Shown one piece after another: positions 1 to 9,051 of a stretch of DNA of 64,000 nucleotides (the first letter of the stretch is position 1; every line of letters starts with the position of its first letter). Both the position numbers and the translations under genes were made by a program. The DNA is from Clostridium felsineum DSM 794 (lineage in GTDB: Bacteria > Bacillota > Clostridia > Clostridiales > Clostridiaceae). The DNA is taken from NCBI RefSeq assembly GCF_002006355.2, contig NZ_CP096980.1, positions 2,170,001 to 2,234,000 on the forward strand, given 5' to 3'. The notes beneath the pieces are model-generated. The model was not told where the DNA came from, made no database searches, and saw nothing but the letters and a program-made list of their open reading frames with translations.

Positions 1-815
1 TAGCAAAGGAGCTTATAAAGGTAAATGCTATTTTTTGCAAAGCAGATATTATCAAGTTTCAAAAAAGAAATCCCAAAGAAAGTCTTACAAAAGAACAATA
101 TTATGCACCTCATCCAAACCCTCAAAATTCATATGGAAAAACCTATGGGGAGCATAGAGAATTCTTAGAGTTCACAATAGATCAGCATAGGGAATTAAAA
201 GAATTTTGTGAAGAGATGGGCACTGTTTACAGTTCATCAGTTTGGGATATGACCTCCACAAAAGAAATAGCATCCCTAAAGCCTAAAATGATAAAAATAC
301 CTTCTGCTTGTAATAATAATTATGAAATACTAAGGTGGTTATGTGACAATTATGGAGGTGAAATACATGTTTCATTAGGAATGACCACTAGAGAGGAAGA
401 AGAAAAGCTTATAAAACTATTTGAAGATAGGGATAGAAATAAAGATTTAATTTTGTATAGCTGTACTTCAGGATATCCCGTACCTTTTGAAGATGTATGT
501 CTTATGGAAATAAAAAGGCTCAAAAAATCCTATGGAGATATTGTAAAAGAAATTGGATTTTCAGGTCACCACAAAGGAATAGCTATTGATATAGCGGCTT
601 ATACCCTTGGAGCTGTAACAGTAGAAAGACACTTTACATTAGATAGAACCTTTAAAGGTACTGACCATGCAGCTTCATTAGAGCCAGATGGTATGAGAAA
701 ATTAGTTCGTAATTTAGATGCTGCTTACAAATCACTTACTTATAAAAAAGAAGAAATATTAGATATAGAGAAAGTTCAAAGGGATAAGCTAAAGTTTAAA
801 GAAGGAGTAAGATGA
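1..815 (+). CDS. NeuB-type nonulosonate (sialic-acid-like) synthase, partial at left edge
   Basis: Condenses phosphoenolpyruvate with an N-acyl-hexosamine to make a nine-carbon sugar acid (sialic, legionaminic or pseudaminic type). The reading frame is open to the window edge (first full codon at position 3); 270 residues are visible. Family signatures seen: KFQKRNP near the visible N-terminus, a long central barrel, GHHKGIAIDIAAYTLGA and the metal/substrate region VERHFTLDRTFKGTDHAASL. Full NeuB proteins continue into a C-terminal SAF (antifreeze-like) domain of about 60-70 residues; here the protein stops about 40 residues after the barrel motif, so that domain is missing. It is followed after 4 bases by the cytidylyltransferase gene, which fits a nonulosonate activation pathway feeding flagellin glycosylation. 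Which sugar is made cannot be told from sequence alone. Confidence 0.85.
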   Translation, partial: AKELIKVNAIFCKADIIKFQKRNPKESLTKEQYYAPHPNPQNSYGKTYGEHREFLEFTIDQHRELKEFCEEMGTVYSSSVWDMTSTKEIASLKPKMIKIPSACNNNYEILRWLCDNYGGEIHVSLGMTTREEEEKLIKLFEDRDRNKDLILYSCTSGYPVPFEDVCLMEIKRLKKSYGDIVKEIGFSGHHKGIAIDIAAYTLGAVTVERHFTLDRTFKGTDHAASLEPDGMRKLVRNLDAAYKSLTYKKEEILDIEKVQRDKLKFKEGVR

Positions 816-819
816 TTTC

Positions 820-1983
820 ATGAAAGAAAGATATAAAAATGTTGCCTTTATACCAGTAAGAGGTGGAAGTACTTCTATAAAAAAAAAGAATATAAAACTT
901 ATAAATGGTAGACCTTTAGTATATTGGGTTTTAGATGCAGCAGCAGAGTGTAAGTACATAGATAAAATTTTTGTATCTACAGATAGCGATGAAATAAAAA
1001 GTACTGTTGAAGATTATAAAAATGAAAAAATTAAGGTTATTGATAGATCAAAGAAGGTATCCACAGACACAGCTAGTACAGAATCTACTATGTTTGAATT
1101 TGCCAAAGAATATGATTTTGAAAATATGGTTCTTATCCAAGCAACTTCACCATTACTTACATTTAAGAATTTAAATGATGGCTTTGAAAAATTTTTAAAA
1201 GAAGATATTGATAGTGTTATTTCTGTAGTTAGACAAAAGAGATTTATTTGGCAAGAAGAGAAAAACACGATTTTACCACAAAATTACGATCCTATGAACA
1301 GACCAAGAAGACAAGATTTTAATGGCTTTTTAATTGAAAATGGAGCTTTTTATATTACAAGTAGGGAAAGCTTTATGAAAGAAGGATGTAGAATATCAGG
1401 AAAAGTAGGAGCGGTTGAAATGCCGGAAGAATCCTATTATGAAATAGATGAGCCTTTGGATTGGATTATAGTAGAAAATCTATTAAAAATAAGAACTACT
1501 AAGAAAATAGGAAAAATAAAGGCTCTTTTTATGGATTGTGATGGCGTTCTTACAGATGGTGGAATGTATTATTCTGAAAATGGAGATGAACTTAAAAAGT
1601 TTAATACCAAGGATGGAATGGGAATTGAATTATTGAAAAACAAGGGAATTATAACTGGAATTATAACTGGGGAGAAACGAGAAATAGTTAGAAAACGATG
1701 TGAAAAACTTAAAATAGATGAGCTTCATATGGGAATTAAGGATAAATTAAGCGTTATTGATAGTTTAATTGAAAAGTATGAGCTTACTTATGAAGAAATT
1801 GCTTACATTGGTGATGATATAAATGATTTAGAAGTTATAAAAAAGGTTGGTTTTGGATGTGCTGTAAAAGATTCTATGGAAATTATAAAAAATGAAGCTG
1901 ATTATATAACTAAACTTGATGGTGGAAAAGGTGCAGTTAGAGAGGTGGCGGAGGTTATTTTAAGAGAAAATTATGATTTATGA
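820..1983 (+). CDS. neuA: CMP-nonulosonate cytidylyltransferase fused to KdsC-like HAD phosphatase
   Basis: Two-domain protein of 387 residues. Residues 1-225 match the NeuA/CMP-NeuAc synthetase family: nucleotide-binding start VAFIPVRGGSTSIKKKNIK, then GRPLVYWVLDAA, STDSDEI and the IQATSPLL loop. Residues about 232-387 are a HAD phosphatase of the KDO-8-phosphate phosphatase type: LFMDCDGVLTDGGMYY (nucleophile Asp), ITGEK and GDDINDLE. The expected role is to couple removal of phosphate from a nonulosonate phosphate with CMP activation, producing the donor for a glycosyltransferase. The start is ATG at 820 with a GGAG ribosome site about 12 bases upstream. A comparable NeuA-HAD arrangement is known in animal CMP-sialic acid synthetases, so the fusion is recognisable though not universal in bacteria. 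The stop overlaps the next gene by 11 bases. Confidence 0.87.
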   Translation: MKERYKNVAFIPVRGGSTSIKKKNIKLINGRPLVYWVLDAAAECKYIDKIFVSTDSDEIKSTVEDYKNEKIKVIDRSKKVSTDTASTESTMFEFAKEYDFENMVLIQATSPLLTFKNLNDGFEKFLKEDIDSVISVVRQKRFIWQEEKNTILPQNYDPMNRPRRQDFNGFLIENGAFYITSRESFMKEGCRISGKVGAVEMPEESYYEIDEPLDWIIVENLLKIRTTKKIGKIKALFMDCDGVLTDGGMYYSENGDELKKFNTKDGMGIELLKNKGIITGIITGEKREIVRKRCEKLKIDELHMGIKDKLSVIDSLIEKYELTYEEIAYIGDDINDLEVIKKVGFGCAVKDSMEIIKNEADYITKLDGGKGAVREVAEVILRENYDL

Positions 1984-2866
1984 TTATATAATAGATACTA
2001 TATTTAGTAATTTGGAATTTTTAGAAAATAAAAAAGTTATTATTTTTGGAGCTGGAAATGCTGGAAAGTTCACTAAATATATTTTAAAAGGTTTATCAGT
2101 AGAGGTCATCTGCTTTATAGATAATGATAAGGGTAAAAAAGGCAAAAATATATTAGGTACTAGAATTGAAACTATAGAAATCTTAAAAGAAATGAATTGT
2201 GAATATATTATACTTATAGCTAGCACATACTATAAGGAAATTATTAAACAGTTAGATAGTATGGAATTTAATAAAGAAAAACATTACATAAATTTATTAG
2301 AAAAATTTGAGCCTAATGAAGAATATGGGTTTACAGTTGGAAAGCATACCTATGGATATGAGCAGTTTATGTATAAAGAAAACAATATAAAAAGTATAGG
2401 AGCCTTTTGTTCATTAGCTCCTAAAATAACAATAGCTAATTTTAATCATCCATTAAACTTTATATCAACTCATCCATTTTTGTATTTATCAAATAGAAGT
2501 TTTATTAAAGAAGATTTAGATGAGGTAGTTTCTAATGATGACAATAAAAAGATTGAAATAGGTAATGATGTTTGGATAGGAAGTAATGTAACTATTCTTC
2601 CAAATGTAAAGATAGGAAATGGAGCGGTTATTGGAGCGGGAGCAGTTGTGAATAAGGATATTCCTGATTATGCAGTAGCAGTTGGAGTTCCGACTAAAGT
2701 AATTAAGTATAGATTTAATAGAGAAGAAATTAAAATATTAAATGCTTCTAAATGGTGGGAATGGGAAGATAAGAAGATAAAAGAAAATGTACTTTTATTC
2801 AGAGATAAAAATGAATTCATTAGGAAGCTAAGAAATTCAATTGGTGGTGAAGAAAATGATAAGTAA
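1973..2866 (+). CDS. Rossmann module + hexapeptide-repeat acyltransferase
   Basis: 297 residues. Residues about 18-95 form a small nucleotide-binding-like module (KKVIIFGAGNAGKF, then CFIDNDKGKKG, then YIILIASTYYKEI) that recurs in the next six proteins. Residues about 105-270 are a left-handed beta-helix acyltransferase of the XAT/NeuD type, with hexapeptide turns such as IEIGNDVWIGSNVTIL and IGNGAVIGAGAVVNKDIPDY and the usual C-terminal VGVPTKVIKYRF. The likely job is O- or N-acetylation of a sugar or sugar nucleotide used by the island; substrate unknown. The PglD/NeuD layout (N-terminal Rossmann lobe plus beta-helix) is the closest known plan, which supports the call. The gene starts inside the end of the NeuA gene and overlaps the following methyltransferase gene, so it is probably translationally coupled. 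Confidence 0.8.
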   Translation: MIYDYIIDTIFSNLEFLENKKVIIFGAGNAGKFTKYILKGLSVEVICFIDNDKGKKGKNILGTRIETIEILKEMNCEYIILIASTYYKEIIKQLDSMEFNKEKHYINLLEKFEPNEEYGFTVGKHTYGYEQFMYKENNIKSIGAFCSLAPKITIANFNHPLNFISTHPFLYLSNRSFIKEDLDEVVSNDDNKKIEIGNDVWIGSNVTILPNVKIGNGAVIGAGAVVNKDIPDYAVAVGVPTKVIKYRFNREEIKILNASKWWEWEDKKIKENVLLFRDKNEFIRKLRNSIGGEENDK

Positions 2867-4148
2867 TAGATTTAAAGATGATGGAAAAGAAGTACTTAGT
2901 TTAAATAAGGTACAAAGTTTTATTAGGGATAATGTAAAAAAAGAGCTTGAAAAAGGCATATATAGCTGTGAAAGTGTTAAATGCATTTGTGGTAGTGAGG
3001 ATTTTGAGATTTTAGCGAAAAAAGATAGGTACGGTTTGCCTGTAAGTACAGCTATTTGCAGAAAATGTGGTTTAATAATGACTAATCCTAGAATGACTCA
3101 GCAAAGTTATAATACTTTTTATGATACAGAATACAGAAAATTATACGTAGGGAAGGAGAGTCCTACGGAGGAATTTTTTAATGAACAGTTTAAAAGAGGG
3201 GGAATTATAGATGAGTATTTAAAGGTTAATGGTGTAAAAAACATAAAAAAGGTTTTAGAAATAGGTACAGGTGCAGGAGGAATTTTAAAAGCATTTAAAG
3301 ATGATGGGTATGAGGTTTTAGGAGTGGATTTGGGCAAGGAGTATATTGAATTTGGAAAAACAAAGGGGATTAATTTAGTTAATTGTGAAGCTAGTGAACT
3401 ATTAAAGGATTACGAAGGTGAATTTGATTTAATAATACTCAGCCATGTTATGGAGCATTTTTTGGATATAAATAGAGAGTTGAATATAATAAAAAAGCTA
3501 CTAAAGAAAGCTGGAATTTTATATATTGAATTGCCAGGGGTTTTTAATATGCATTATTCCTATGACTGTGATTTTCTTAAATCGCTGCAAAATGCACATA
3601 CATATTATTTCACATTGGGGACTTTAAAACAGGTTATGGAACTTAATGGTTTTTCATATCTCAATGGAGATGAATCTATTAAGAGTATATTTAAAGTTTC
3701 AGAAGATAAAATAGATAAGAGAATAATGAATTTTTATGAGGAAATAAAGGAATATCTTATGGATTTAGAAACAAATAGAGAAGAGTATTTAGAAGAATAC
3801 AAAAAATTTCAAAGTACTCAAGCTGAGAAGGAAAGAAACTTTAAATTTAAAAAGGTTAAGGAGTTTTTAGAAAAGTATAGTGATAAAAGTGTAATGATAT
3901 ATGGAACTGGTAATCATACAAAACTTTTATTAGATGAGCTTAATTATAGTAATAAAATTTTAGGGCTTTTAGATAACAATAAATCACAGTTCAATACTGA
4001 ACTTTATGGATATAAATTGATGGATATGGAAAAAATAGAGTCAAAGGTAGAGGCCATAATAATTTCTTCAGATGTATATCAAGAAATTATATATGAAAGA
4101 ATAAAGCATTATCAAAAAAAGGGAATAGATATTATAAAAATATATTAA
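2856..4148 (+). CDS. SAM-dependent methyltransferase with zinc-ribbon-like N-terminus and C-terminal Rossmann module
   Basis: 430 residues from the ATG at 2856, chosen because GGTGGTGA sits 6-8 bases upstream; an in-frame TTG at 2841 would add only five residues. N-terminal cysteines (CICGS...CRKCGLIMTNPRM) look like the zinc-binding region seen in sugar C-methyltransferases. The central domain is a class I methyltransferase: VLEIGTGAGGILKAF (SAM loop), VLGVDLG, and LIILSHVMEHFLD. The last 90 residues (VMIYGTGNHTKLLLDEL, GLLDNNKSQFN, AIIISSDVYQEI) are another copy of the module shared by its neighbours. It probably methylates a sugar or sugar nucleotide in the glycosylation pathway. It overlaps the upstream gene by 11 bases and is followed by the DUF115-like gene after 18 bases. 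Confidence 0.8.
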   Translation: MISNRFKDDGKEVLSLNKVQSFIRDNVKKELEKGIYSCESVKCICGSEDFEILAKKDRYGLPVSTAICRKCGLIMTNPRMTQQSYNTFYDTEYRKLYVGKESPTEEFFNEQFKRGGIIDEYLKVNGVKNIKKVLEIGTGAGGILKAFKDDGYEVLGVDLGKEYIEFGKTKGINLVNCEASELLKDYEGEFDLIILSHVMEHFLDINRELNIIKKLLKKAGILYIELPGVFNMHYSYDCDFLKSLQNAHTYYFTLGTLKQVMELNGFSYLNGDESIKSIFKVSEDKIDKRIMNFYEEIKEYLMDLETNREEYLEEYKKFQSTQAEKERNFKFKKVKEFLEKYSDKSVMIYGTGNHTKLLLDELNYSNKILGLLDNNKSQFNTELYGYKLMDMEKIESKVEAIIISSDVYQEIIYERIKHYQKKGIDIIKIY

Positions 4149-4166
4149 GTGTGAGGTTTTTATGTA

Positions 4167-5297
4167 ATGTATTGTGATGAGTTTAATTTTAAATCCTTAG
4201 AGATTCTAAAAAATAAAATTAACAATAGTCCTGTTGTGTTTTTTGGTGCATCAAATCTTGGAATAACGACTTTAAAAGAATTTAAAAAAATAAAACTCCA
4301 GGTGGATTTTTTTTGTGATAATGATTCTAAAAAATGGGGAGAAGATTTTCAAGGTATTAAAATTATTTCAGTTAAAGAACTGTGGGAGATGCCAATAAAT
4401 ACTACTGTTATAATAACCAGCAGCTATACGGATGAGATATATAATCAAATTTCAAAGCCCCATAAATTTAATATTTTTTCTTTGAAGACTTTAGAAGTAC
4501 TTTCTGAAGATGGAAGAGAGTATACACTTATTGAATATTATGATTTTAATGAAAACCAGAAACTTTTGAATAAAAATTTAGTTTATAAAAATAGTGAAAT
4601 TAATAAAAGAGCTTTTTTATTAGCCACAGGACCAAGTATAAAGCTTGAAGATTTAAAAAAGCTTGAAGGTGAAGATTGCTATAGTGTTAGTAACTTTTTT
4701 TTACACAAGGATATAGAAGCAATTTGTCCTAAAATACATTTTTTTGCACCATATCATAAACCGCTAATATTAGAAAATTACATAGAATGGCTAAAGGTTT
4801 CGGATAGTAAACTACCTAAGACTACAAATATATGTATAGAAATAAGTAATAGAAGATTTGTAGAGGATTTTAAAATTTTTAAAGATAGAAAGGTCAATTA
4901 TGTTAAATTTACAGATAAACCCATTAAAGAAGATGTTGATTTAACTTTGAATATCTTAGGGCCTCAAACCTCACCTATAATGGTTTTAGCTATGCTTATA
5001 TATATGGGATATGAAAAAATATATTTGCTAGGCTGTGATCATACGGTTTTAAGAGACTATGGAAAAGTAACCCAAAACTTTTATGGAAAGAATGAAGATA
5101 TGAGAAAAAACTCCACAGATAATAAGGCGTGGTTTGGAATAATTGAGTATCTTGAAGCTACAAAGAAAATGTTCCTTCAATATAAGTTTTATAAAGAAAT
5201 GATAGCAAACAAAGGCATAAGTATAGTGAATTTATCAAGAGATTCTTGGCTTGATTTATTTCAATTTGATGTATTAGACAATGTAATTAAGAGGTGA
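4167..5297 (+). CDS. Rossmann module + DUF115/MptE-like (possible glycosyltransferase) protein
   Basis: 376 residues. Residues about 20-95 carry the shared module (VVFFGASNLGITTLKEF, FFCDNDSKKWG, TVIITSSYTDEI). Residues about 150-340 resemble the DUF115/6-hydroxymethylpterin pyrophosphokinase-like fold found in Maf flagellin glycosyltransferases: RAFLLATGPSIKLEDL, then LNILGPQTSPIMVLAML and MGYEKIYLLGCDHT. The same pattern (GxGPSL, TSxxM, LGYKEIYLxGxD) is seen in GT42 sialyltransferases of the Campylobacter Cst type, so a transferase using the CMP-nonulosonate made next door is a reasonable guess, not proven. ATG at 4167 has GTGAGG 10 bases upstream. It ends four bases into a possible GTG start of the next gene. 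Confidence 0.65.
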   Translation: MYCDEFNFKSLEILKNKINNSPVVFFGASNLGITTLKEFKKIKLQVDFFCDNDSKKWGEDFQGIKIISVKELWEMPINTTVIITSSYTDEIYNQISKPHKFNIFSLKTLEVLSEDGREYTLIEYYDFNENQKLLNKNLVYKNSEINKRAFLLATGPSIKLEDLKKLEGEDCYSVSNFFLHKDIEAICPKIHFFAPYHKPLILENYIEWLKVSDSKLPKTTNICIEISNRRFVEDFKIFKDRKVNYVKFTDKPIKEDVDLTLNILGPQTSPIMVLAMLIYMGYEKIYLLGCDHTVLRDYGKVTQNFYGKNEDMRKNSTDNKAWFGIIEYLEATKKMFLQYKFYKEMIANKGISIVNLSRDSWLDLFQFDVLDNVIKR

Positions 5298-5302
5298 AAA
5301 AG

Positions 5303-6214
5303 ATGCTAAAAAATTGTTCACTTGAAGAATTTATAAATATTTTAAGCATTAATAAAAATAAAAAGCTTATTGTATTTGGAGCTTCTAAAATGGGAGAAAC
5401 CGCACTAAAAATACTAAAACAAAGGAATATAGAAGTTAATTTTATTTTTGATAATGATTCTAATAAAAATAACAAATTTGTGGAAAATGTAAAAGTGGTA
5501 ATGCCGCATAAAAATGAAGGAAGTAATTATATTATACTCATCACTAGTATGTATTACAATGAAATAGCTGAACAGCTTGTAGAACTAGGGTATTTAGAAA
5601 ATGTGTTTTATATCAAAAACATTTGTAATTCTTATAATAAATTAGCGGATATTATTGAAAAAAATAGTTCTTATGCTCAGATAGATAGCAGTAGTGTGCT
5701 TATGGGAGATTTTGAAATTGTACGTGGTGAACTTGAAGAGAAGGTTCATTTGGTTATAGGTAAAAATTCACTGCTTTATTGCAAAATTTCTTATCAAAGA
5801 AATACTGGTTTAGTTGAAATAGGTGACAGAAGTTACATAGCTAGTAATACTAATCTAATTTGTGTAGATAAAATACATATTGGAAATGATGTTTTGATAT
5901 CTTGGGATTGTACAATATACGACAATGATTCTCATGGCATTGAATTTAAATATAGAAAAAATGATGTACTTAACATGCTTGAAAGTCTTAGTACTACAGG
6001 AGAGGTAAATAGCAATAAACAGTGGAGGAATGTGAAAAGTAAACCAATTATTATAGAAGATAAGGTTTGGATTGGTTTTGGAGTTACTATTTTAAAGGGA
6101 GTTACTATAGGGGAAGGTGCTGTAATAGGTGCTAGGAGTGTTGTAACGGGTGATATACCACCATATACAATAGCAGCAGGAAATCCAGCGAGGGTAATAA
6201 AGTCAATTAATTAA
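5303..6214 (+). CDS. Rossmann module + hexapeptide-repeat acyltransferase (second copy)
   Basis: 303 residues from ATG 5303, preferred over the overlapping GTG at 5294 because GAGGTG lies 6 bases before the ATG. Residues about 20-95 repeat the shared module (KLIVFGASKMGETALKIL, FIFDNDSNKN, YIILITSMYYNEI). The rest is a beta-helix acyltransferase: IEIGDRSY-like turns in the middle, IHIGNDVLISWDCTIYDND, then PIIIEDKVWIGFGVTILKG and the terminal GNPARVIKSIN. The inserted histidine-containing loop (NDSHGIEF) resembles the catalytic region of maltose/galactoside acetyltransferases. Probably acetylates a sugar intermediate. It has the same architecture as the gene at 1973-2866 but a different beta-helix, so it is not a recent duplicate. 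The next gene begins 18 bases downstream. Confidence 0.8.
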   Translation: MLKNCSLEEFINILSINKNKKLIVFGASKMGETALKILKQRNIEVNFIFDNDSNKNNKFVENVKVVMPHKNEGSNYIILITSMYYNEIAEQLVELGYLENVFYIKNICNSYNKLADIIEKNSSYAQIDSSSVLMGDFEIVRGELEEKVHLVIGKNSLLYCKISYQRNTGLVEIGDRSYIASNTNLICVDKIHIGNDVLISWDCTIYDNDSHGIEFKYRKNDVLNMLESLSTTGEVNSNKQWRNVKSKPIIIEDKVWIGFGVTILKGVTIGEGAVIGARSVVTGDIPPYTIAAGNPARVIKSIN

Positions 6215-6232
6215 TTATGAAAGAGTGATTGT

Positions 6233-7333
6233 ATGAATAAAGAGCCTTTAGTTACAGTAATAACACCATCATTTAATCAAGGAAAATATATAGAAGAAAC
6301 AATAAAATCTGTTTTGAATCAAACCTATGATAATATTGAATATATTGTTATGGATGGTGGGTCAACAGATAATACTATAGAAATTTTAAGAAAATATGAA
6401 GGAAGAATAAAGTTTTTTTCAGAAAAAGACAAAGGGCAAACAGATGCAATTAATAAGGGCTTCAAAATGGCAAAAGGAGAAATAGTAGGGTGGATAAACT
6501 CTGATGATGTTTTAGAAAGTGAAGCAGTTAAATGGAGTGTAGATGAATTTGCTAAAAATGATAAGCTGGCTATAACGTATGGAAATATAATGTATATAGA
6601 CGAAAATGGATTAGCAAAGACTGATGTAAAGCTTGAGAGAAAACCAATAATTACAAGAAATAAGTTGCTCCATAAAAATCCAGATATTATTCAACCAGGT
6701 AGCTTTTATTCTCATAAATTAGTTCAAAAAGTAGGCTATTTAGATGAAAAGTTAAATTATGTTATGGATTATGATCTTTTTATAAAACTACTTACCTTAG
6801 GGGATATAAAATTTATAGATAAGTTACTTGCTAAATTTAGATTGCATAATGAATCTAAAACTGTTTCTGAAAATCATAATTTTTCAAGGGAAATTTATGA
6901 GGTGATAAAAAAGTATAATATAGAACCTGAGGCTGTTTCAAATAGATATATGAAAGAAAAAGACTATAAATATTGGCACAATAAAATGGAAAAATTTATA
7001 GATAGGTTATTTGGGAAAAATACATCAGATAACATAGGCATATATGGAGCAGGAAGTCATACGAAATATTTACTTGAATTGTATAAGGAAATAAAAGGGG
7101 ATATACACAGAAATATATTTATAATCGATTCAAATAATAATTTAAAGGGTAAAAAAATAATGGATTTCACCATATATACGCCAGAAGATATATCTCAATT
7201 AAAGCTTAATAACATTATTATTTCTAGTTTTACCTATCAAGAGGATATATATAATAAAGTTAAAATTTATAAAAACCATGGTGTAAAAATTACCAAAATA
7301 TATGAAGAAGATGATAAGCCATTTTTTAATTAA
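6233..7333 (+). CDS. Family 2 glycosyltransferase with C-terminal Rossmann module
   Basis: 366 residues. The N-terminal 220 residues are a classic GT-A fold GT2 enzyme: VTVITPSFNQGKYIEETI, YIVMDGGSTDNTIEIL, the DxD-type WINSDDVLE and a later DYDLFIKL acceptor/base region. It should transfer one sugar from a nucleotide donor in the cytoplasm. After a linker, residues about 275-360 hold another copy of the shared module (IGIYGAGSHTKYLLEL, FIIDSNNNLKGK, NIIISSFTYQEDI). ATG start at 6233 with an AAGAGTGAT site. It belongs to the same co-directional run; donor and acceptor cannot be named. Confidence 0.82.
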   Translation: MNKEPLVTVITPSFNQGKYIEETIKSVLNQTYDNIEYIVMDGGSTDNTIEILRKYEGRIKFFSEKDKGQTDAINKGFKMAKGEIVGWINSDDVLESEAVKWSVDEFAKNDKLAITYGNIMYIDENGLAKTDVKLERKPIITRNKLLHKNPDIIQPGSFYSHKLVQKVGYLDEKLNYVMDYDLFIKLLTLGDIKFIDKLLAKFRLHNESKTVSENHNFSREIYEVIKKYNIEPEAVSNRYMKEKDYKYWHNKMEKFIDRLFGKNTSDNIGIYGAGSHTKYLLELYKEIKGDIHRNIFIIDSNNNLKGKKIMDFTIYTPEDISQLKLNNIIISSFTYQEDIYNKVKIYKNHGVKITKIYEEDDKPFFN

Positions 7334-7367
7334 AATATAGTACTAGTAGATTTAGGAAGTGATAATT

Positions 7368-9032
7368 ATGAAAATACTGTACCTAGCAGATCAATTTTTG
7401 CCAGAGGCTTCAACAGGTACGACAAAGTTTATTTACAATGTAGTTAGTAATATTTTAAATAGAGGCATTGAAGCTTCATTAATAACCTATAGTTCATATC
7501 CAGATGAAGAATATAGTGAAAAGATAGATGATATTTTAGTTAAGAGATTTACATATAGAAAAATTAATGTTATTGCAATTAAGTGTTTAAATAAAAATGC
7601 TGATTTTGAATTTCAACTTCAAAATAGAAAGTTGTTTAATTTAAAGAAAATTATAATGGAAGAAAAGGCAGATATGGTTCATATTTGTCATCCAAGAAGA
7701 GTAGGTGGAATTATAGAATTGGTAAAAGAAATGAAAATACCATACATAATTACTCTTACGGATTGTTTTTTAATATGTCCAAAATTGTTTTTGATAAATA
7801 AGAAAAATGAGATCTGTTCAGGTGCAAATAGGGGAAAAGAATGTGAAAGACAGTGTGATGATTTAAAATTAAATTATAATAGTAGATATATTAAGGCTCA
7901 AGAAATATTGGAAAATGCAAAAATAATTATTACTCCATCTATATTTTTGAAAGAATTATATATAAGGGAATTTAAAGATATATCTATAAAAATAACTGTA
8001 ATAAATCATGGTATGAAATTTGAAAATATTGATATAAACAACACAGTTTATGATAATAAAAGCAAAATAAATTTTGGATTTGCTAGCGCTGCATCGTATA
8101 TAAAAGGTATTTTTGTACTTATAAGTGCTTTTAATAGACTTAAAAAAAATGAAAATATAAAGCTTAATATCTATGGTGGAGGAAATGAGGATTTATTAGC
8201 TATTTTGAATGAAAATTCCAATGTTAATATGTATGGTGAATATAGTAATGATAATATAAATGAAGTTTATAATTCCATGGATGTACTTATTTGTCCTTCA
8301 ATATGCTATGAAAGTTATTCTTTTGTTATAAATGAAGCATTTCAGAGGAAAATTCCTGTTATAGCAAGTAATATAGGTGCTATGGCTGAATTTGTTAAGA
8401 GTGGAATAAATGGATTCACTTTTGATGTAGGGGATTCTGGGCAACTTTCAAGGTTAGTCAGGATGATATCCAATAATCCTAGAATTTTAAATTATTTAAA
8501 ATCCAACATAAATATTTCTAATAGAAATATTTATAATGAAGTGAATTCATATATTGATATTTATAATAAAATAAATAATAAACAGCCAATTAAAATAGAT
8601 AATCATATAGAATCAAAATATAGTTTTAAATACATACATGATGAATTTTTAGGTAAAAATATTGATAAAAGAATTCCTTTTGATATAAAAGAAGATTTTT
8701 ATTATGCATTTGATATAAAGCTGAATTATTTAAGGAAAAAATTCAAAAATAAAAGAATAAATTATTTAATATGGGGAGCAAGTTATTCTGGTGAAATGAC
8801 GGAAAAGCTTATTACAAATAAACTTAAAAACTTTTATTTAGTAGGTTATGTTGATAGGTTTAAAACAAGCATTATAGGGGAAACACCAATATACAATATA
8901 GAGCAAATTAAATATATAGATTTTAATTATGTATTTATATGTACGACACCTGGAAGAAAAGATGCTTGCGCTAAATTAAAAGAGCTTAACCTTAAGGTTT
9001 TAGAAAATTATTTATATGGGTATGGACAATAA
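7368..9032 (+). CDS. Family 4 glycosyltransferase with C-terminal Rossmann module
   Basis: 554 residues from ATG 7368 (AGGAAGTG site 6 bases upstream; a GTG at 7359 is in frame but poorly placed). The N-terminal GT-B half begins KILYLADQFLPEASTGTTKF and contains PYIITLTDCFLICP followed by a cysteine cluster (CSGANRGKECERQC). The C-terminal GT-B half (about 235-390) has INFGFASAASYIKGI, LNIYGGGNED and the nucleotide-sugar-binding E-x7-E region FVINEAFQRKIPVIASNIG. Residues about 455-550 add the shared module in a divergent form (YLIWGASYSGEMTEKL, GYVDRFKTSIIGE, YVFICTTPGRKDA). It likely adds a sugar during assembly of the flagellar or surface glycan. Confidence 0.8.
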   Translation: MKILYLADQFLPEASTGTTKFIYNVVSNILNRGIEASLITYSSYPDEEYSEKIDDILVKRFTYRKINVIAIKCLNKNADFEFQLQNRKLFNLKKIIMEEKADMVHICHPRRVGGIIELVKEMKIPYIITLTDCFLICPKLFLINKKNEICSGANRGKECERQCDDLKLNYNSRYIKAQEILENAKIIITPSIFLKELYIREFKDISIKITVINHGMKFENIDINNTVYDNKSKINFGFASAASYIKGIFVLISAFNRLKKNENIKLNIYGGGNEDLLAILNENSNVNMYGEYSNDNINEVYNSMDVLICPSICYESYSFVINEAFQRKIPVIASNIGAMAEFVKSGINGFTFDVGDSGQLSRLVRMISNNPRILNYLKSNINISNRNIYNEVNSYIDIYNKINNKQPIKIDNHIESKYSFKYIHDEFLGKNIDKRIPFDIKEDFYYAFDIKLNYLRKKFKNKRINYLIWGASYSGEMTEKLITNKLKNFYLVGYVDRFKTSIIGETPIYNIEQIKYIDFNYVFICTTPGRKDACAKLKELNLKVLENYLYGYGQ

Positions 9033-9051
9033 TTGAAGAGATGGTGATTAG

